Assembly: GCA_021796135.1 (NCBI GenBank) | Contig: JAJYOQ010000071.1 | Coordinates: 1 to 13,136 of the forward strand | Direction of reading: 5' to 3' | DNA from: Bacteroidota bacterium | GTDB lineage: Bacteria; Bacteroidota; Ignavibacteria; Ignavibacteriales; Ignavibacteriaceae | Length of the DNA: 13,136 nt | Part shown: one piece after another, positions 1-5,961 of the stretch | Numbering within the stretch: the stretch's first letter is position 1 | Layout: the number at the start of each line of letters is the position of its first letter | Translations under genes and position numbers: made by a program | Notes under the pieces: generated by a model | What the model was told of the DNA's origin: nothing | The model's input: only the letters and a program-made list of their open reading frames with translations | Databases searched by the model: none

Positions 1-977
1 GGGCTGCCCCACCCTAATGCTTCAACAACACCCCAACTACTTCCAAGAGAAATGACAATAAGTGCAATGAAAGAGGCGGCAATCAATCCTATGCCGAAAA
101 AGTAGGGCGCAAATGTACCGGCAACTGAAGATAGTCCTTGCGAAAGAATTCCCGGTGATGCAAAATCCAAAGAGTCCTTGTTCACTCCAATTGTAGCAAT
201 TACAATCGCAATCATTATTAGCTCTGAAACAATTGCCCCAATAGCTGTCTCAAGTCTAACCGCCCACAGGCTCTTGGCTATTATCCCTTTCTCGGCAGTT
301 GCTGAAGCTTGATAAAAGAGCATGAACGGCATAATGACAGCGCCGACGTTTGCTGCAATTAAAAAGAAGAAACTGGTTGAAGCAGAAAAATAAAATGGTG
401 TCACCTGAATTCCCTTCCGGGCTGTTAAATATGCGGAAACAGCCCATGAGACGGCAAACAAAACTGAAATGATTAGTAGGGGTTTCTCTGCTTCTGCATA
501 TTTTCGTTTGTAAACCAAAAGAATATGTGCAATGAAAATAAAAGGAACAGAAACTTGAGGGGATATTCCTATAATCTGAAAACCAATAGCCGCACCAGTG
601 TATTCCACTACATAGCTGATTATATCCACAAGCGCCATTGGTACAGCTGCCAAAATCGCCGTGCGTTTACTGTAGTTCTCTCTAATTAATTCACCTAATC
701 CCTTGCCTGTAACTGCGCCAACACGCCCCGCCAATTCCTGTATAACAAATAAAGGGAAAATTAACAATAGCAAGAACCAAATAAGTTTGGTACCGTAAAC
801 TGAGCCAGTTTGGGCTGCAGTTATAACACTTGCCGCATCTACATCAGCAATCATAACAAGCCAAGCTGGACCCCAAACCTTGAGCATGTCCCGCACCTTT
901 GGCATATTTTTGATTTTCTTCATAGTTATGTTTGAATCACGTAGCTCTGTTTTTTCTGCTGTTTTTTCGTTTCTCAT
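1..977 (-). CDS. Divergent NRAMP-family metal transporter (C-terminus beyond window)
   Basis: Reading the minus strand from the ATG at 975-977 gives 325 codons, open to the window edge, so the C-terminal part is missing. An in-frame TAA lies a few codons upstream, so this is the first possible ATG; no good ribosome site is seen. The protein has a polar N-terminus of about 30 residues and then many hydrophobic helices, starting GPAWLVMIADVDAAS. That aligns with helix 1 of NRAMP/SLC11 proton-coupled divalent-metal importers (GPGFLVAIAYIDPGN), with Asp47 matching the metal-binding Asp. The usual DPGN is DAAS here, and the helix 6 MPH motif is MPF (residues 216-218). It therefore belongs to a divergent NRAMP branch and may prefer another ion, such as Mg2+. 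The gene lies 128 bp downstream of the DUF302 gene and may share its transcript. The family is fairly sure; the substrate is unknown. Confidence 0.85.
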   Translation of the reverse strand, partial: MRNEKTAEKTELRDSNITMKKIKNMPKVRDMLKVWGPAWLVMIADVDAASVITAAQTGSVYGTKLIWFLLLLIFPLFVIQELAGRVGAVTGKGLGELIRENYSKRTAILAAVPMALVDIISYVVEYTGAAIGFQIIGISPQVSVPFIFIAHILLVYKRKYAEAEKPLLIISVLFAVSWAVSAYLTARKGIQVTPFYFSASTSFFFLIAANVGAVIMPFMLFYQASATAEKGIIAKSLWAVRLETAIGAIVSELIMIAIVIATIGVNKDSLDFASPGILSQGLSSVAGTFAPYFFGIGLIAASFIALIVISLGSSWGVVEALGWGS

Positions 978-1105
978 AGTTATTTTCTTTTATTCTTTTC
1001 AATACCTGCATATATTTTACAAACCGGTGCGCGTCAATCACCATTTGTTGGTAATTTTCAATACTTATTTTCTATTAGACAATAAGCCAGTAATTTCTTA
1101 AACCA

Positions 1106-1498
1106 CTAAAGATTCATGACGACCTTTTTCAATTTACCTTGTATTGTTTCGGCTACTTCACCAAGCTTATCATTCTTAACCGCTTGCATAGAAGCTATTG
1201 GGTCTATAGCTGCAACAACCGTTTCATTATTATCGTTCACATAAACAATTACGTTGCAAGGCAGCATCAATCCAATTTGTTCTTCAGCTTGCAGAGATTT
1301 ATAAGCAAACGGCGGATTGCAAGCGCCGAGTATTTTATACGGTTTAAAGTCAACATCAAGTTTTTTCTTCAGTGTTGCTTTAACGTCAATTTCCGTCAGC
1401 ACTCCGAATCCTTCTTTCTTTAATTCTTCGGTTACTTTTTCAATTGCTTCATCGTAACCAAGATTAACTATTTTTGAGAATCCATAATTTGTTTCCAT
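1106..1498 (-). CDS. DUF302 family protein
   Basis: A 130-residue soluble protein with no signal peptide. It shows DUF302 features: an N-terminal segment with GYDEAIEKVTEELKKEGFGVLTEIDVKATLKKKL, then LGACNPPFA (Cys60), then LMLPCNVIVY (Cys81) and a C-terminal helix. DUF302 proteins are small alpha/beta proteins of unknown biochemical role, often found near metal-resistance, sulfur-oxidation or redox genes. The two conserved Cys could bind a metal or act in thiol chemistry, but this is inference. The start is well supported by AGGAG 8-9 bases upstream of the ATG. It follows the HMA-like lipoprotein gene by only 15 bp, so the two are very likely co-transcribed. Confidence 0.85.
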   Translation of the reverse strand: METNYGFSKIVNLGYDEAIEKVTEELKKEGFGVLTEIDVKATLKKKLDVDFKPYKILGACNPPFAYKSLQAEEQIGLMLPCNVIVYVNDNNETVVAAIDPIASMQAVKNDKLGEVAETIQGKLKKVVMNL

Positions 1499-1513
1499 TG
1501 TTATACTCCTTTT

Positions 1514-2026
1514 TTATTCTAATTCAAAACCTTCTTTTTTAATTGTGTTTTCCAAATCTTTATAAGCAATAGTTTTGGGATCGTATGCAATATATACCTG
1601 GCTTGATTCCGAATGTATCTCGAAATCGGTAACGCCTTTGGTTTTTCTTAACACATCGCTCAATTTATTTTCCTGTTCTTTCTTCAGCTTGGTGAAACAT
1701 ATTGCTGTTTTTGTTTCATTAATGCTTATATTTTTAACTACCTTTCCATTAGCTTTATCATTTATAATATCAGCTTCTACGTAAAGACCATAAGGCAAAT
1801 CGGTCAGCTTTGTTTCTTGATCCCGGTATTTGACAGTCATATTTGTGTCAATCTTTACCGGCATACAAGCTTTAGTGCCTAACACACAGATTACAATTTT
1901 ATCCTTGTCCTTTTTTTCATTGCCTATTGTGCCCATTATCTTGTTCGTTCCATGTGCGCAGCCGTACGCAATTATTAGAGATGAAATTGAAACCATCAAT
2001 TTAATTTTATTGGATATACTTTTCAT
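1514..2026 (-). CDS. Putative lipoprotein with C-terminal HMA-like domain
   Basis: A 170-residue protein. The N-terminus has Lys residues, a hydrophobic run (about 10-20) and Cys23 in IIAYGC, which looks like a lipoprotein signal though the lipobox is imperfect (Ala, not Leu, at -3). Residues about 35-105 form a beta-rich segment with two Cys (VICVLGTKACMPV). Residues about 105-170 (KTAICFTKL, then QVYIAYDPKTIAYKDLENTI, then KKEGFELE) have the beta-alpha-beta-beta-alpha-beta pattern of heavy-metal-associated (HMA) domains. They lack the CxxC metal site, with only one Cys at the equivalent place. It may be an envelope metal carrier or a sensor that has lost the usual site. It lies in a tight pair with the DUF302 gene. 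The AAGGAAGATTT upstream of ATG fits a ribosome site. Confidence 0.65.
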   Translation of the reverse strand: MKSISNKIKLMVSISSLIIAYGCAHGTNKIMGTIGNEKKDKDKIVICVLGTKACMPVKIDTNMTVKYRDQETKLTDLPYGLYVEADIINDKANGKVVKNISINETKTAICFTKLKKEQENKLSDVLRKTKGVTDFEIHSESSQVYIAYDPKTIAYKDLENTIKKEGFELE

Positions 2027-2052
2027 AAATCTTCCTTGTAGTGAATAATTTT

Positions 2053-2072
2053 CCGCCGTTTACATCCGGCGG
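2053..2072. repeat. GC-rich inverted repeat between genes
   Basis: Perfect 6-bp arms CCGCCG and CGGCGG surround an 8-base loop in the 78-bp gap between the ZraP-like gene and the lipoprotein gene. No T-run follows on either strand, so it is not a classical intrinsic terminator. It could be an mRNA-processing or stabilising hairpin, or a degenerate palindromic repeat. The GC content contrasts strongly with the flanks. Confidence 0.6.
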
Positions 2073-2104
2073 GCAGATCCATCTAACTATACATTGATTT
2101 ACTA

Positions 2105-2695
2105 TTACCAGCATCCGCCGCAGTTATGCATACCGCGATAATTTCTCATGCCGTAATCCATATACCCGTGGTTTCTCATTCCATAGCCCATATCTCCGCA
2201 GCCCCAGCCGCATCTTTCATAAAATCCATCCCACCAGCCAAACCGTGAATCGTTGAAATATGCTTTCTGACTGCTGGTAAAGACTTTTCTAATCTTACTT
2301 TCTGCTTCCATCCTTAAGCTGTTTATGTTGTCTTCAATTCCTCTTAGTTCGCTTTGATATTCTCTGATTCGCTTGCTGCTAATATCATCTTGCTGCCGGT
2401 AATCGGAAAAATCTCCGCGCACAGAATTTAGCTTGTCAATTTCGGGTTGAATAAGTCCGTCATATTCCGTTTTTATTTTATTGACCTGGTTTATCTGGTT
2501 GTTACTAAGCCAATATTTTTCCGGAACATTAGAGTTCCACCATGATGAATCATAAGTATGATTTGTATAATGATTTTTCTTTGGCTGGCTTTGTGCAAAT
2601 AATGTTAAAGATACAAGCAGAGCCGCAATTACTATTGCAATTCCTGCGTACCATTTTTTATTTTGGGAATCCATCCCTTTGGGAGAAGCTAACAT
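2105..2695 (-). CDS. ZraP/CpxP-like periplasmic metal-binding protein
   Basis: A 196-residue protein with an N-terminal hydrophobic segment (about residues 15-35, ending ASLTLFAQS-like) that should export or anchor it. A long helical, charged middle (about 60-145) contains YWLSNNQINQVNKIKTEYDGLIQPEIDKL, as in the ZraP/CpxP/Spy heavy-metal-sensor group. The C-terminal 45 residues are rich in Gly, Met, Tyr, His and Cys, with repeats of GYGMRN/DYGMRN and paired Cys, a likely soft-metal-binding tail. The ATG at 2695 has AAGGA about 8 bases upstream, so it is preferred over the Met at codon 8. The first codons (MLASPKGMDS) come from a dispersed repeat also found in neighbouring genes. A likely promoter lies just upstream and a hairpin separates it from the preceding gene. 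Confidence 0.75.
   Translation of the reverse strand: MLASPKGMDSQNKKWYAGIAIVIAALLVSLTLFAQSQPKKNHYTNHTYDSSWWNSNVPEKYWLSNNQINQVNKIKTEYDGLIQPEIDKLNSVRGDFSDYRQQDDISSKRIREYQSELRGIEDNINSLRMEAESKIRKVFTSSQKAYFNDSRFGWWDGFYERCGWGCGDMGYGMRNHGYMDYGMRNYRGMHNCGGCW
2657..2690. repeat. Dispersed palindromic repeat, copy 1 (inside ZraP-like gene)
   Basis: The plus strand reads TTTATTTTGGGAATCC followed by ATCCCTTTGGGAGAAGC. The core TCCC-TTT-GGGA is a short palindrome. A near-identical block occurs at 5351-5379 in the opposite orientation, with about 3 differences over 27 bp. Shorter matches occur at 3673-3688 and 4134-4154. Here it supplies codons 3-10 of the ZraP-like gene (SPKGMDSQ). Confidence 0.6.
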
Positions 2696-2731
2696 TGTAT
2701 TGTTCCTTAAAATGCTTGTAAAAATTATGTT

Positions 2732-2760
2732 ATTATTTAAATATCCTTTTTAATTCTCAA
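2732..2760 (-). promoter_or_regulatory. Possible sigma70-like promoter for the ZraP-like gene
   Basis: On the minus strand TTGAGA (2755-2760) and AATAAT (2732-2737) are separated by 17 bp, about 40 bp upstream of the ATG at 2695. It lies just after the terminator-like hairpin at 2779-2796, which fits a new transcription unit starting here. The -10 match is only moderate. Confidence 0.35.
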
Positions 2761-2778
2761 AGGATAAATTGAAAAGAG

Positions 2779-2796
2779 AGGATGCCGAAGCGTCCT
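2779..2796 (-). terminator. Hairpin, probable terminator of the corrinoid-protein unit
   Basis: The arms AGGATGC and GCGTCCT form a 7-bp stem (one wobble or mismatch depending on strand). Read on the minus strand the loop is TTCG closed by GC, an unusually stable tetraloop. CTCTCTTTTC follows on that strand. It sits 16 bp after the stop of the small hypothetical gene (2812-3156). The T-run is imperfect. Confidence 0.45.
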
Positions 2797-2811
2797 ATGA
2801 AAAGGAAAGTA

Positions 2812-3156
2812 TTAAATCAGAAATGTTCTGTTGTAAAGATAAATTGGGGTAGTCTTGTGTGGTGGATAAAAATGCCCACTATCCACTTTGTTTAATGAAA
2901 CAATGTGTAGGTTTGTTTCATCAATATGATTAATCCACATTGATTTTTCAACCTTCAGCTTAGATAAATTACTTGCAGCAGTCTTACTAATTTCTGTTTT
3001 TATTACTCTAACTACCTTACAATAATCCTGTGCAGGGGGATGCTGTTTTTCCACAGTATACTGTCCGATTTCAGAGTAAGCAAACCAAAATAGAAACGCC
3101 ACTAAAACAAAAATAGCTGCTACTAATGAACGGTATTTTAATAAATGTTTAATCAT
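2812..3156 (-). CDS. Hypothetical small membrane-anchored protein
   Basis: A 114-residue protein with a basic N-terminus (MIKHLLKYR) and one clear hydrophobic helix (about residues 11-27). The remaining 85 residues would lie outside the membrane. They contain KQHPPAQDYCKVV with a single Cys46 and several His, and end TPIYLYNRTFLI. I do not recognise a characterised family; the layout resembles short membrane-anchored proteins encoded next to metal-efflux genes in related bacteria. It is downstream of the MtrA-like fusion by 173 bp on the same strand and may have its own promoter. A terminator-like hairpin follows. It is probably real, given its coherent membrane protein design. Confidence 0.55.
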   Translation of the reverse strand: MIKHLLKYRSLVAAIFVLVAFLFWFAYSEIGQYTVEKQHPPAQDYCKVVRVIKTEISKTAASNLSKLKVEKSMWINHIDETNLHIVSLNKVDSGHFYPPHKTTPIYLYNRTFLI

Positions 3157-3187
3157 TTCTAATAAATTTATACTAATCTGATGCCAG

Positions 3188-3202
3188 AACTTTAATAAAG
3201 TT
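3188..3202. promoter_or_regulatory. 15-bp palindrome upstream of small membrane protein gene
   Basis: AACTTTAATAAAGTT is a perfect palindrome around one central base, 31-46 bp upstream of the start at 3156, and it overlaps a second short palindrome GTTGCAAC (3200-3207). The position suits an operator or part of a promoter. No regulator can be assigned. Confidence 0.3.
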
Positions 3203-3329
3203 GCAACACAAAAATAATAAATTTATGAGTGATATTCTCCTCAATAGGTCTAAATAAAATTTTATAGCATTCATATTCCAGAATTCAAGAAATATTTCCT
3301 TCTTTGTTTCTCTTTTGAAAGAAAAGGCT

Positions 3330-5048
3330 TCAAGCGCCATCCTGAACATATTTAAACCCAAGCTTAAGTGAAAGCTCGGCTTTCTCTAACTCTTTTCCTA
3401 GGTAAGCTGCGTGACTCAAAAATGCTACCCAATTATTTTCTATTATTGTCCAATAGATACTTCTTGCATCTCTTCCTTCAATAACTCTCAGTAAAGTATT
3501 ATCGTAAGAATAATGCTCAACGTTAATAAGATTCTTTTCTGGAATTGGTAGAATTACAAAGTATCCGGCTTTATCCATAATTATGTTGGATGGTTCTTCT
3601 GCTTTAATAACTTCAACTTCTCTTGTAGCTGTGTTTATGTTTTCATCTTCACATTCTTTGCAGCCGCAACCTGTCCCTTTGGGAGAAGATTTACTTTTTT
3701 CTATAAAAGGTAGATTTGCGAGGTGAACTTGAGGCTTTGATGCAAGCTCTTTTATTTTATCCACAATAAGATTTTCATCACTGCATCCAATCATATCAAC
3801 AACTTCTACTTGATTTCTGAAAGAATTAATTTCTTCAACCGATACATTTCTTAATATAGGTTTTTTCCCTGTCGAACCAATTACTCTCATCCTATCATCA
3901 ACTCCATTTTTACTTAGCGCGACAAATGTTTCGCCGGACTTATGTCCCTTTGGCTCTTCTCCAACAAGGAGTAAATATTTTATTGTTGGATTTGTTACAG
4001 TATTCTTAATCACTTTATCAATACCGATGTTTTCCGTTTCAGTTTTTCCAACAATACAAAGTTCATTAGGATGGTTTTGAGCAAGTCTATCTGCAAGTTC
4101 TGTATCGCCAAGTGTAGAAACTGCTACGGGGCAATCCCGAAGGGATGGATTTCCATAATCTCCTCCACAGAAAGCATAATACTCACCTGCCACATAAGGC
4201 CATTTATCATTCTTAATTTCAAAGGCACAATCTAATTTTGATGAAGAAATCTTTTCGGGGAAAGCTTCGCTAAAAAGATTCATTGCAACTGCCGGATAGC
4301 AATGAGCGCAGCCAAGACAAGAATATTTAATTGGAATTATTTTTCTTTCCCACTTACTGATTTTATTTTCAATTTCCAACGAACCTATTTCATTACTGTT
4401 ATGTTTTAGGTACTCTATCGTGTCTTTCATACATCCGCATTGCTGGCATTTTAGAAGGTTAATCCCTTCTTCCATTTCTGAATTGATTTTATTTAACATC
4501 TCAATTTCATTAATATTTTCAATTTTATTATTCATAACAAATTTCCCTTCACTTTGTTTTTCATCTATTCCACAACAAACATCATTATTTGAACATGCTT
4601 TTGTTTTATAATTTCTGTTAATCCAGATGAACCCAATTGTAACTGACAATCCGGTTAGAGCAGCTGTAAGCGGTTTTGCAAATCCAAGAATTGAAGAGCC
4701 GAAAAGACTTAAATAAACTGTAAGCATTGGCGAACCGCAGCAGCCGGTTAAAAAACATCCGGCAAAATAGAGAACTCCGGCAAGTGTAAGCCCTCCTACA
4801 GTTCCGGTAATTCCTAGTTTTCGCTTTTTAAAAAAATTAGTTATTGCATATACTGTAAAGGCAGCAGTTAAAGCATAAGATATACCAAGAAAAAATTCCT
4901 GACGTTCAAAATATTGCCAATAAGGATTAACCGCATGTACCTGCTTCCACTTATCAACTGTTTCTATTATTTGCCATATCGTATATGCGAAGTGAATAAA
5001 AAGAACAACAAAAAAAGAAATTATTGAATAAGCAATCTTTCTCTTCAT
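3330..5048 (-). CDS. Membrane-anchored MtrA-like corrinoid protein fused to Cys-cluster and DUF4346-like domains
   Basis: A 572-residue multidomain protein. Residues 1-145 hold about four membrane helices, one with GCFLTGCCGSPM (Cys98, 103, 104), followed by a Cys-rich linker (CSNNDVCCG). Residues 200-260 carry CQQCGC and CLGCAHC, possible iron-sulfur or metal ligands. Residues 283-423 match the A subunit of tetrahydromethanopterin S-methyltransferase (MtrA): CPVAVSTLGDTELADRLA, GKTETENIGIDKVIKN, EEPKGHKSGETFVALSKNGVD and VEVVDMIG. MtrA carries a corrinoid; His369 in KGH is a candidate cobalt ligand by analogy. Residues 488-572 (GYFVILPIP, IEGRDARSIYWTII, SHAAYLGKELEKAE, KYVQD) resemble DUF4346, which often follows MtrA-like domains in bacteria. 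The start overlaps the stop of the OB-fold gene (ATGA), implying translational coupling in the CadC-like operon. An internal Met172, preceded by GAAGGG, could be an old or alternative start. The role may be methyl or corrinoid transfer at the membrane; the substrate is unknown. Confidence 0.8.
   Translation of the reverse strand: MKRKIAYSIISFFVVLFIHFAYTIWQIIETVDKWKQVHAVNPYWQYFERQEFFLGISYALTAAFTVYAITNFFKKRKLGITGTVGGLTLAGVLYFAGCFLTGCCGSPMLTVYLSLFGSSILGFAKPLTAALTGLSVTIGFIWINRNYKTKACSNNDVCCGIDEKQSEGKFVMNNKIENINEIEMLNKINSEMEEGINLLKCQQCGCMKDTIEYLKHNSNEIGSLEIENKISKWERKIIPIKYSCLGCAHCYPAVAMNLFSEAFPEKISSSKLDCAFEIKNDKWPYVAGEYYAFCGGDYGNPSLRDCPVAVSTLGDTELADRLAQNHPNELCIVGKTETENIGIDKVIKNTVTNPTIKYLLLVGEEPKGHKSGETFVALSKNGVDDRMRVIGSTGKKPILRNVSVEEINSFRNQVEVVDMIGCSDENLIVDKIKELASKPQVHLANLPFIEKSKSSPKGTGCGCKECEDENINTATREVEVIKAEEPSNIIMDKAGYFVILPIPEKNLINVEHYSYDNTLLRVIEGRDARSIYWTIIENNWVAFLSHAAYLGKELEKAELSLKLGFKYVQDGA
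3673..3688. repeat. Dispersed palindromic repeat, copy 2 (partial)
   Basis: GTCCCTTTGGGAGAAG matches copy 1 in its TCCCTTTGGGAGAAG part. It encodes SSPKG (about residues 454-458) in the MtrA-like fusion, in the linker between the MtrA-like and DUF4346-like parts, and in the same frame and orientation as SPKG of the ZraP-like gene. Confidence 0.45.
4134..4154. repeat. Dispersed palindromic repeat, copy 3
   Basis: ATCCCGAAGGGAT is a perfect palindrome with a GAA centre, followed by GGATTTCC, as in copy 4 at 5351-5379. In the gene sense it encodes GNPSLR (residues 299-304) inside the MtrA-like domain, where relatives usually have a shorter turn between the GDY and CPVAVSTLG motifs. Confidence 0.5.
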
Positions 5049-5446
5049 TTATATTTAATCTCCTTAGCATCAAAGAAGAATTTTCCATCAGCGTCTTTTT
5101 TTATTTCGCCAGATGCAATTATGTTGCTTGTAGCTTTCGGCAATTCACCTTTGTATGCAACCGGCAAATTGACACAAACATCTTCACAACCAAGTGTAAA
5201 AAGTTTCTTATTGTTTATTACTTCTGTTACTGTTCCTTCTACACTTACAAGTCCGGAAAACTTTTCCGGATTTTCAACTATTTTCTCAACGTTTACTAAT
5301 TCCATTTCAGATCCCCTTGAATTAATTCCTGTATTATTTAAACCAATATTTCCCCGAAGGGATGGATTCCCAGAATAAACCAAAATGGCGGATAAAAGTA
5401 TAACAAAGCCGCTTACGACGATTATTAGCAATTTCTTTTTATTCAT
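5045..5446 (-). CDS. Membrane-anchored OB-fold-like protein
   Basis: A 133-residue protein: basic start MNKKK, one hydrophobic anchor or signal (about 5-25), a short linker, then a domain from about 50 to 133 with VNVEKIVENPEKFSG, VSVEGTVTEV, KKLFTLGCEDVCVNLPVAYKGELP and IIASGEIKKDADGKFFFDAKEI. This five-strand pattern with GTV and GEIKK resembles small periplasmic OB-fold proteins (tRNA_anti-like, distantly CcmE-like). Cys87 and Cys91 (CEDVC) could bind a metal or haem-like ligand. It lies between the CadC-like repressor gene (19 bp) and the MtrA-like fusion (4-bp overlap), so it is a likely functional partner of the latter. GNPSLR at residues 26-31, just after the anchor, derives from a repeat. 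The fold assignment is from pattern only. Confidence 0.65.
   Translation of the reverse strand: MNKKKLLIIVVSGFVILLSAILVYSGNPSLRGNIGLNNTGINSRGSEMELVNVEKIVENPEKFSGLVSVEGTVTEVINNKKLFTLGCEDVCVNLPVAYKGELPKATSNIIASGEIKKDADGKFFFDAKEIKYK
5351..5379. repeat. Dispersed palindromic repeat, copy 4 (inside OB-fold gene)
   Basis: The plus strand reads TCCCCGAAGGGATGG then ATTCCCAGAATAAA. The reverse complement matches copy 1 (2657-2690) over about 27 bp with about 3 differences, so the two copies are inverted relative to each other and to the direction of their genes. It encodes YSGNPSLR in the OB-fold-like protein. Confidence 0.6.
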
Positions 5447-5465
5447 ATTTCATTTCTTATATATA

Positions 5466-5876
5466 TTAGAGAGTAAACGTTTCTTCTATAAGTTTTACGT
5501 CATCTTTTAAAATACTAATTAATCTTTCAGAGTTAAGAGTATAGTAGACCATTTTACCGTCATTCCGGTACTTTAATATTTTCATTTCAAAAAGATATTT
5601 AAGTTGATGAGATGTTGCCGGAATGCTCAATTCAAGAACATTTGCAATATCACAAACACAAAGTTCTCCTTTCGCGAGAGCAAAAATAATTTTCAGCCGG
5701 GTTGTATTACTAATCGCTGAGTAGAAATTAGTTAGTTCGCCAAACTCTTTTTCTGTGGGCAAAGCCTTTTTTATTTCGTTTACTTTATCAATATTGAAAC
5801 ATACGACCCTACACCTTTGTTCATTTGCATTTCTGTTTTTATTCTTTAGTTTATTTTTTAATTCAACTGTCGGCAT
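5466..5876 (-). CDS. cadC: CadC-like ArsR/SmtB-family metal-sensing repressor
   Basis: A 136-residue winged-helix regulator. Residues 50-125 give the ArsR fold: AISNTTRLKIIFALAKGELCVCDIANVL, recognition helix SIPATSHQLKYL, then the beta-wing RNDGKMVYYTL. ELCVCD supplies Cys73 and Cys75, and the N-terminal CRVVCFNIDKVNEI supplies Cys22 and Cys26. The C-x3-C to CxC spacing (51 residues between the first Cys of each pair) equals that of staphylococcal CadC (Cys7, 11, 58, 60), the thiolate site for Cd(II)/Pb(II). The gene is therefore predicted to be derepressed by soft metals. A palindromic site overlaps its own promoter, implying autoregulation. It heads a minus-strand operon with the OB-fold and MtrA-like genes. 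AAGGA lies about 10 bases before the ATG. Function is well supported; the exact metal is inferred. Confidence 0.85.
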   Translation of the reverse strand: MPTVELKNKLKNKNRNANEQRCRVVCFNIDKVNEIKKALPTEKEFGELTNFYSAISNTTRLKIIFALAKGELCVCDIANVLELSIPATSHQLKYLFEMKILKYRNDGKMVYYTLNSERLISILKDDVKLIEETFTL

Positions 5877-5897
5877 ATAATGTTTGTCCTTATTATC

Positions 5898-5917
5898 ATT
5901 TTCGTATTTGCGAAAAT
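5898..5917. promoter_or_regulatory. Putative ArsR-type operator of the cadC-like gene
   Basis: A perfect inverted repeat with 7-bp arms ATTTTCG and CGAAAAT and a 6-bp centre, overlapping the -10 of the minus-strand promoter (5913-5941) and 22 bp before the ATG. The geometry (two half-sites, 6-bp centre) matches the palindromes before the other two ArsR genes in this window, though the half-site sequence differs. Confidence 0.6.
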
Positions 5918-5941
5918 ATAATTAAGACATATCAAAATCAA
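5913..5941 (-). promoter_or_regulatory. Sigma70-like promoter of the cadC-like operon
   Basis: On the minus strand TTGATT (5936-5941) and TATTTT (5913-5918) are separated by 17 bp. Start of transcription would be near 5906, inside the palindrome at 5898-5917, as expected for a repressor-blocked promoter. Confidence 0.5.
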
Positions 5942-5961
5942 GTATGATATTCATATCGCTT

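Noticed and set aside
880..1101. Plus-strand frame over the start of the NRAMP-like gene
   Set aside because: It is antisense to a clear membrane transporter gene and has low-complexity Phe/Ile-rich content as expected for a shadow.
2053..2072. GC-rich inverted repeat as an intrinsic terminator
   Set aside because: No T-run follows on either strand, so only the inverted repeat itself is reported.
3173..3361. 62-codon minus-strand frame between the MtrA-like fusion and the next gene
   Set aside because: It overlaps the end of the fusion gene in another frame, spans the likely promoter and palindrome at 3188-3202, and shows no family pattern.
3940..3965. Further possible copy of the dispersed repeat (CCCTTTGG)
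   Set aside because: Only a short match, and the encoded EEPKGH is part of the conserved MtrA-like motif, so it is native sequence.
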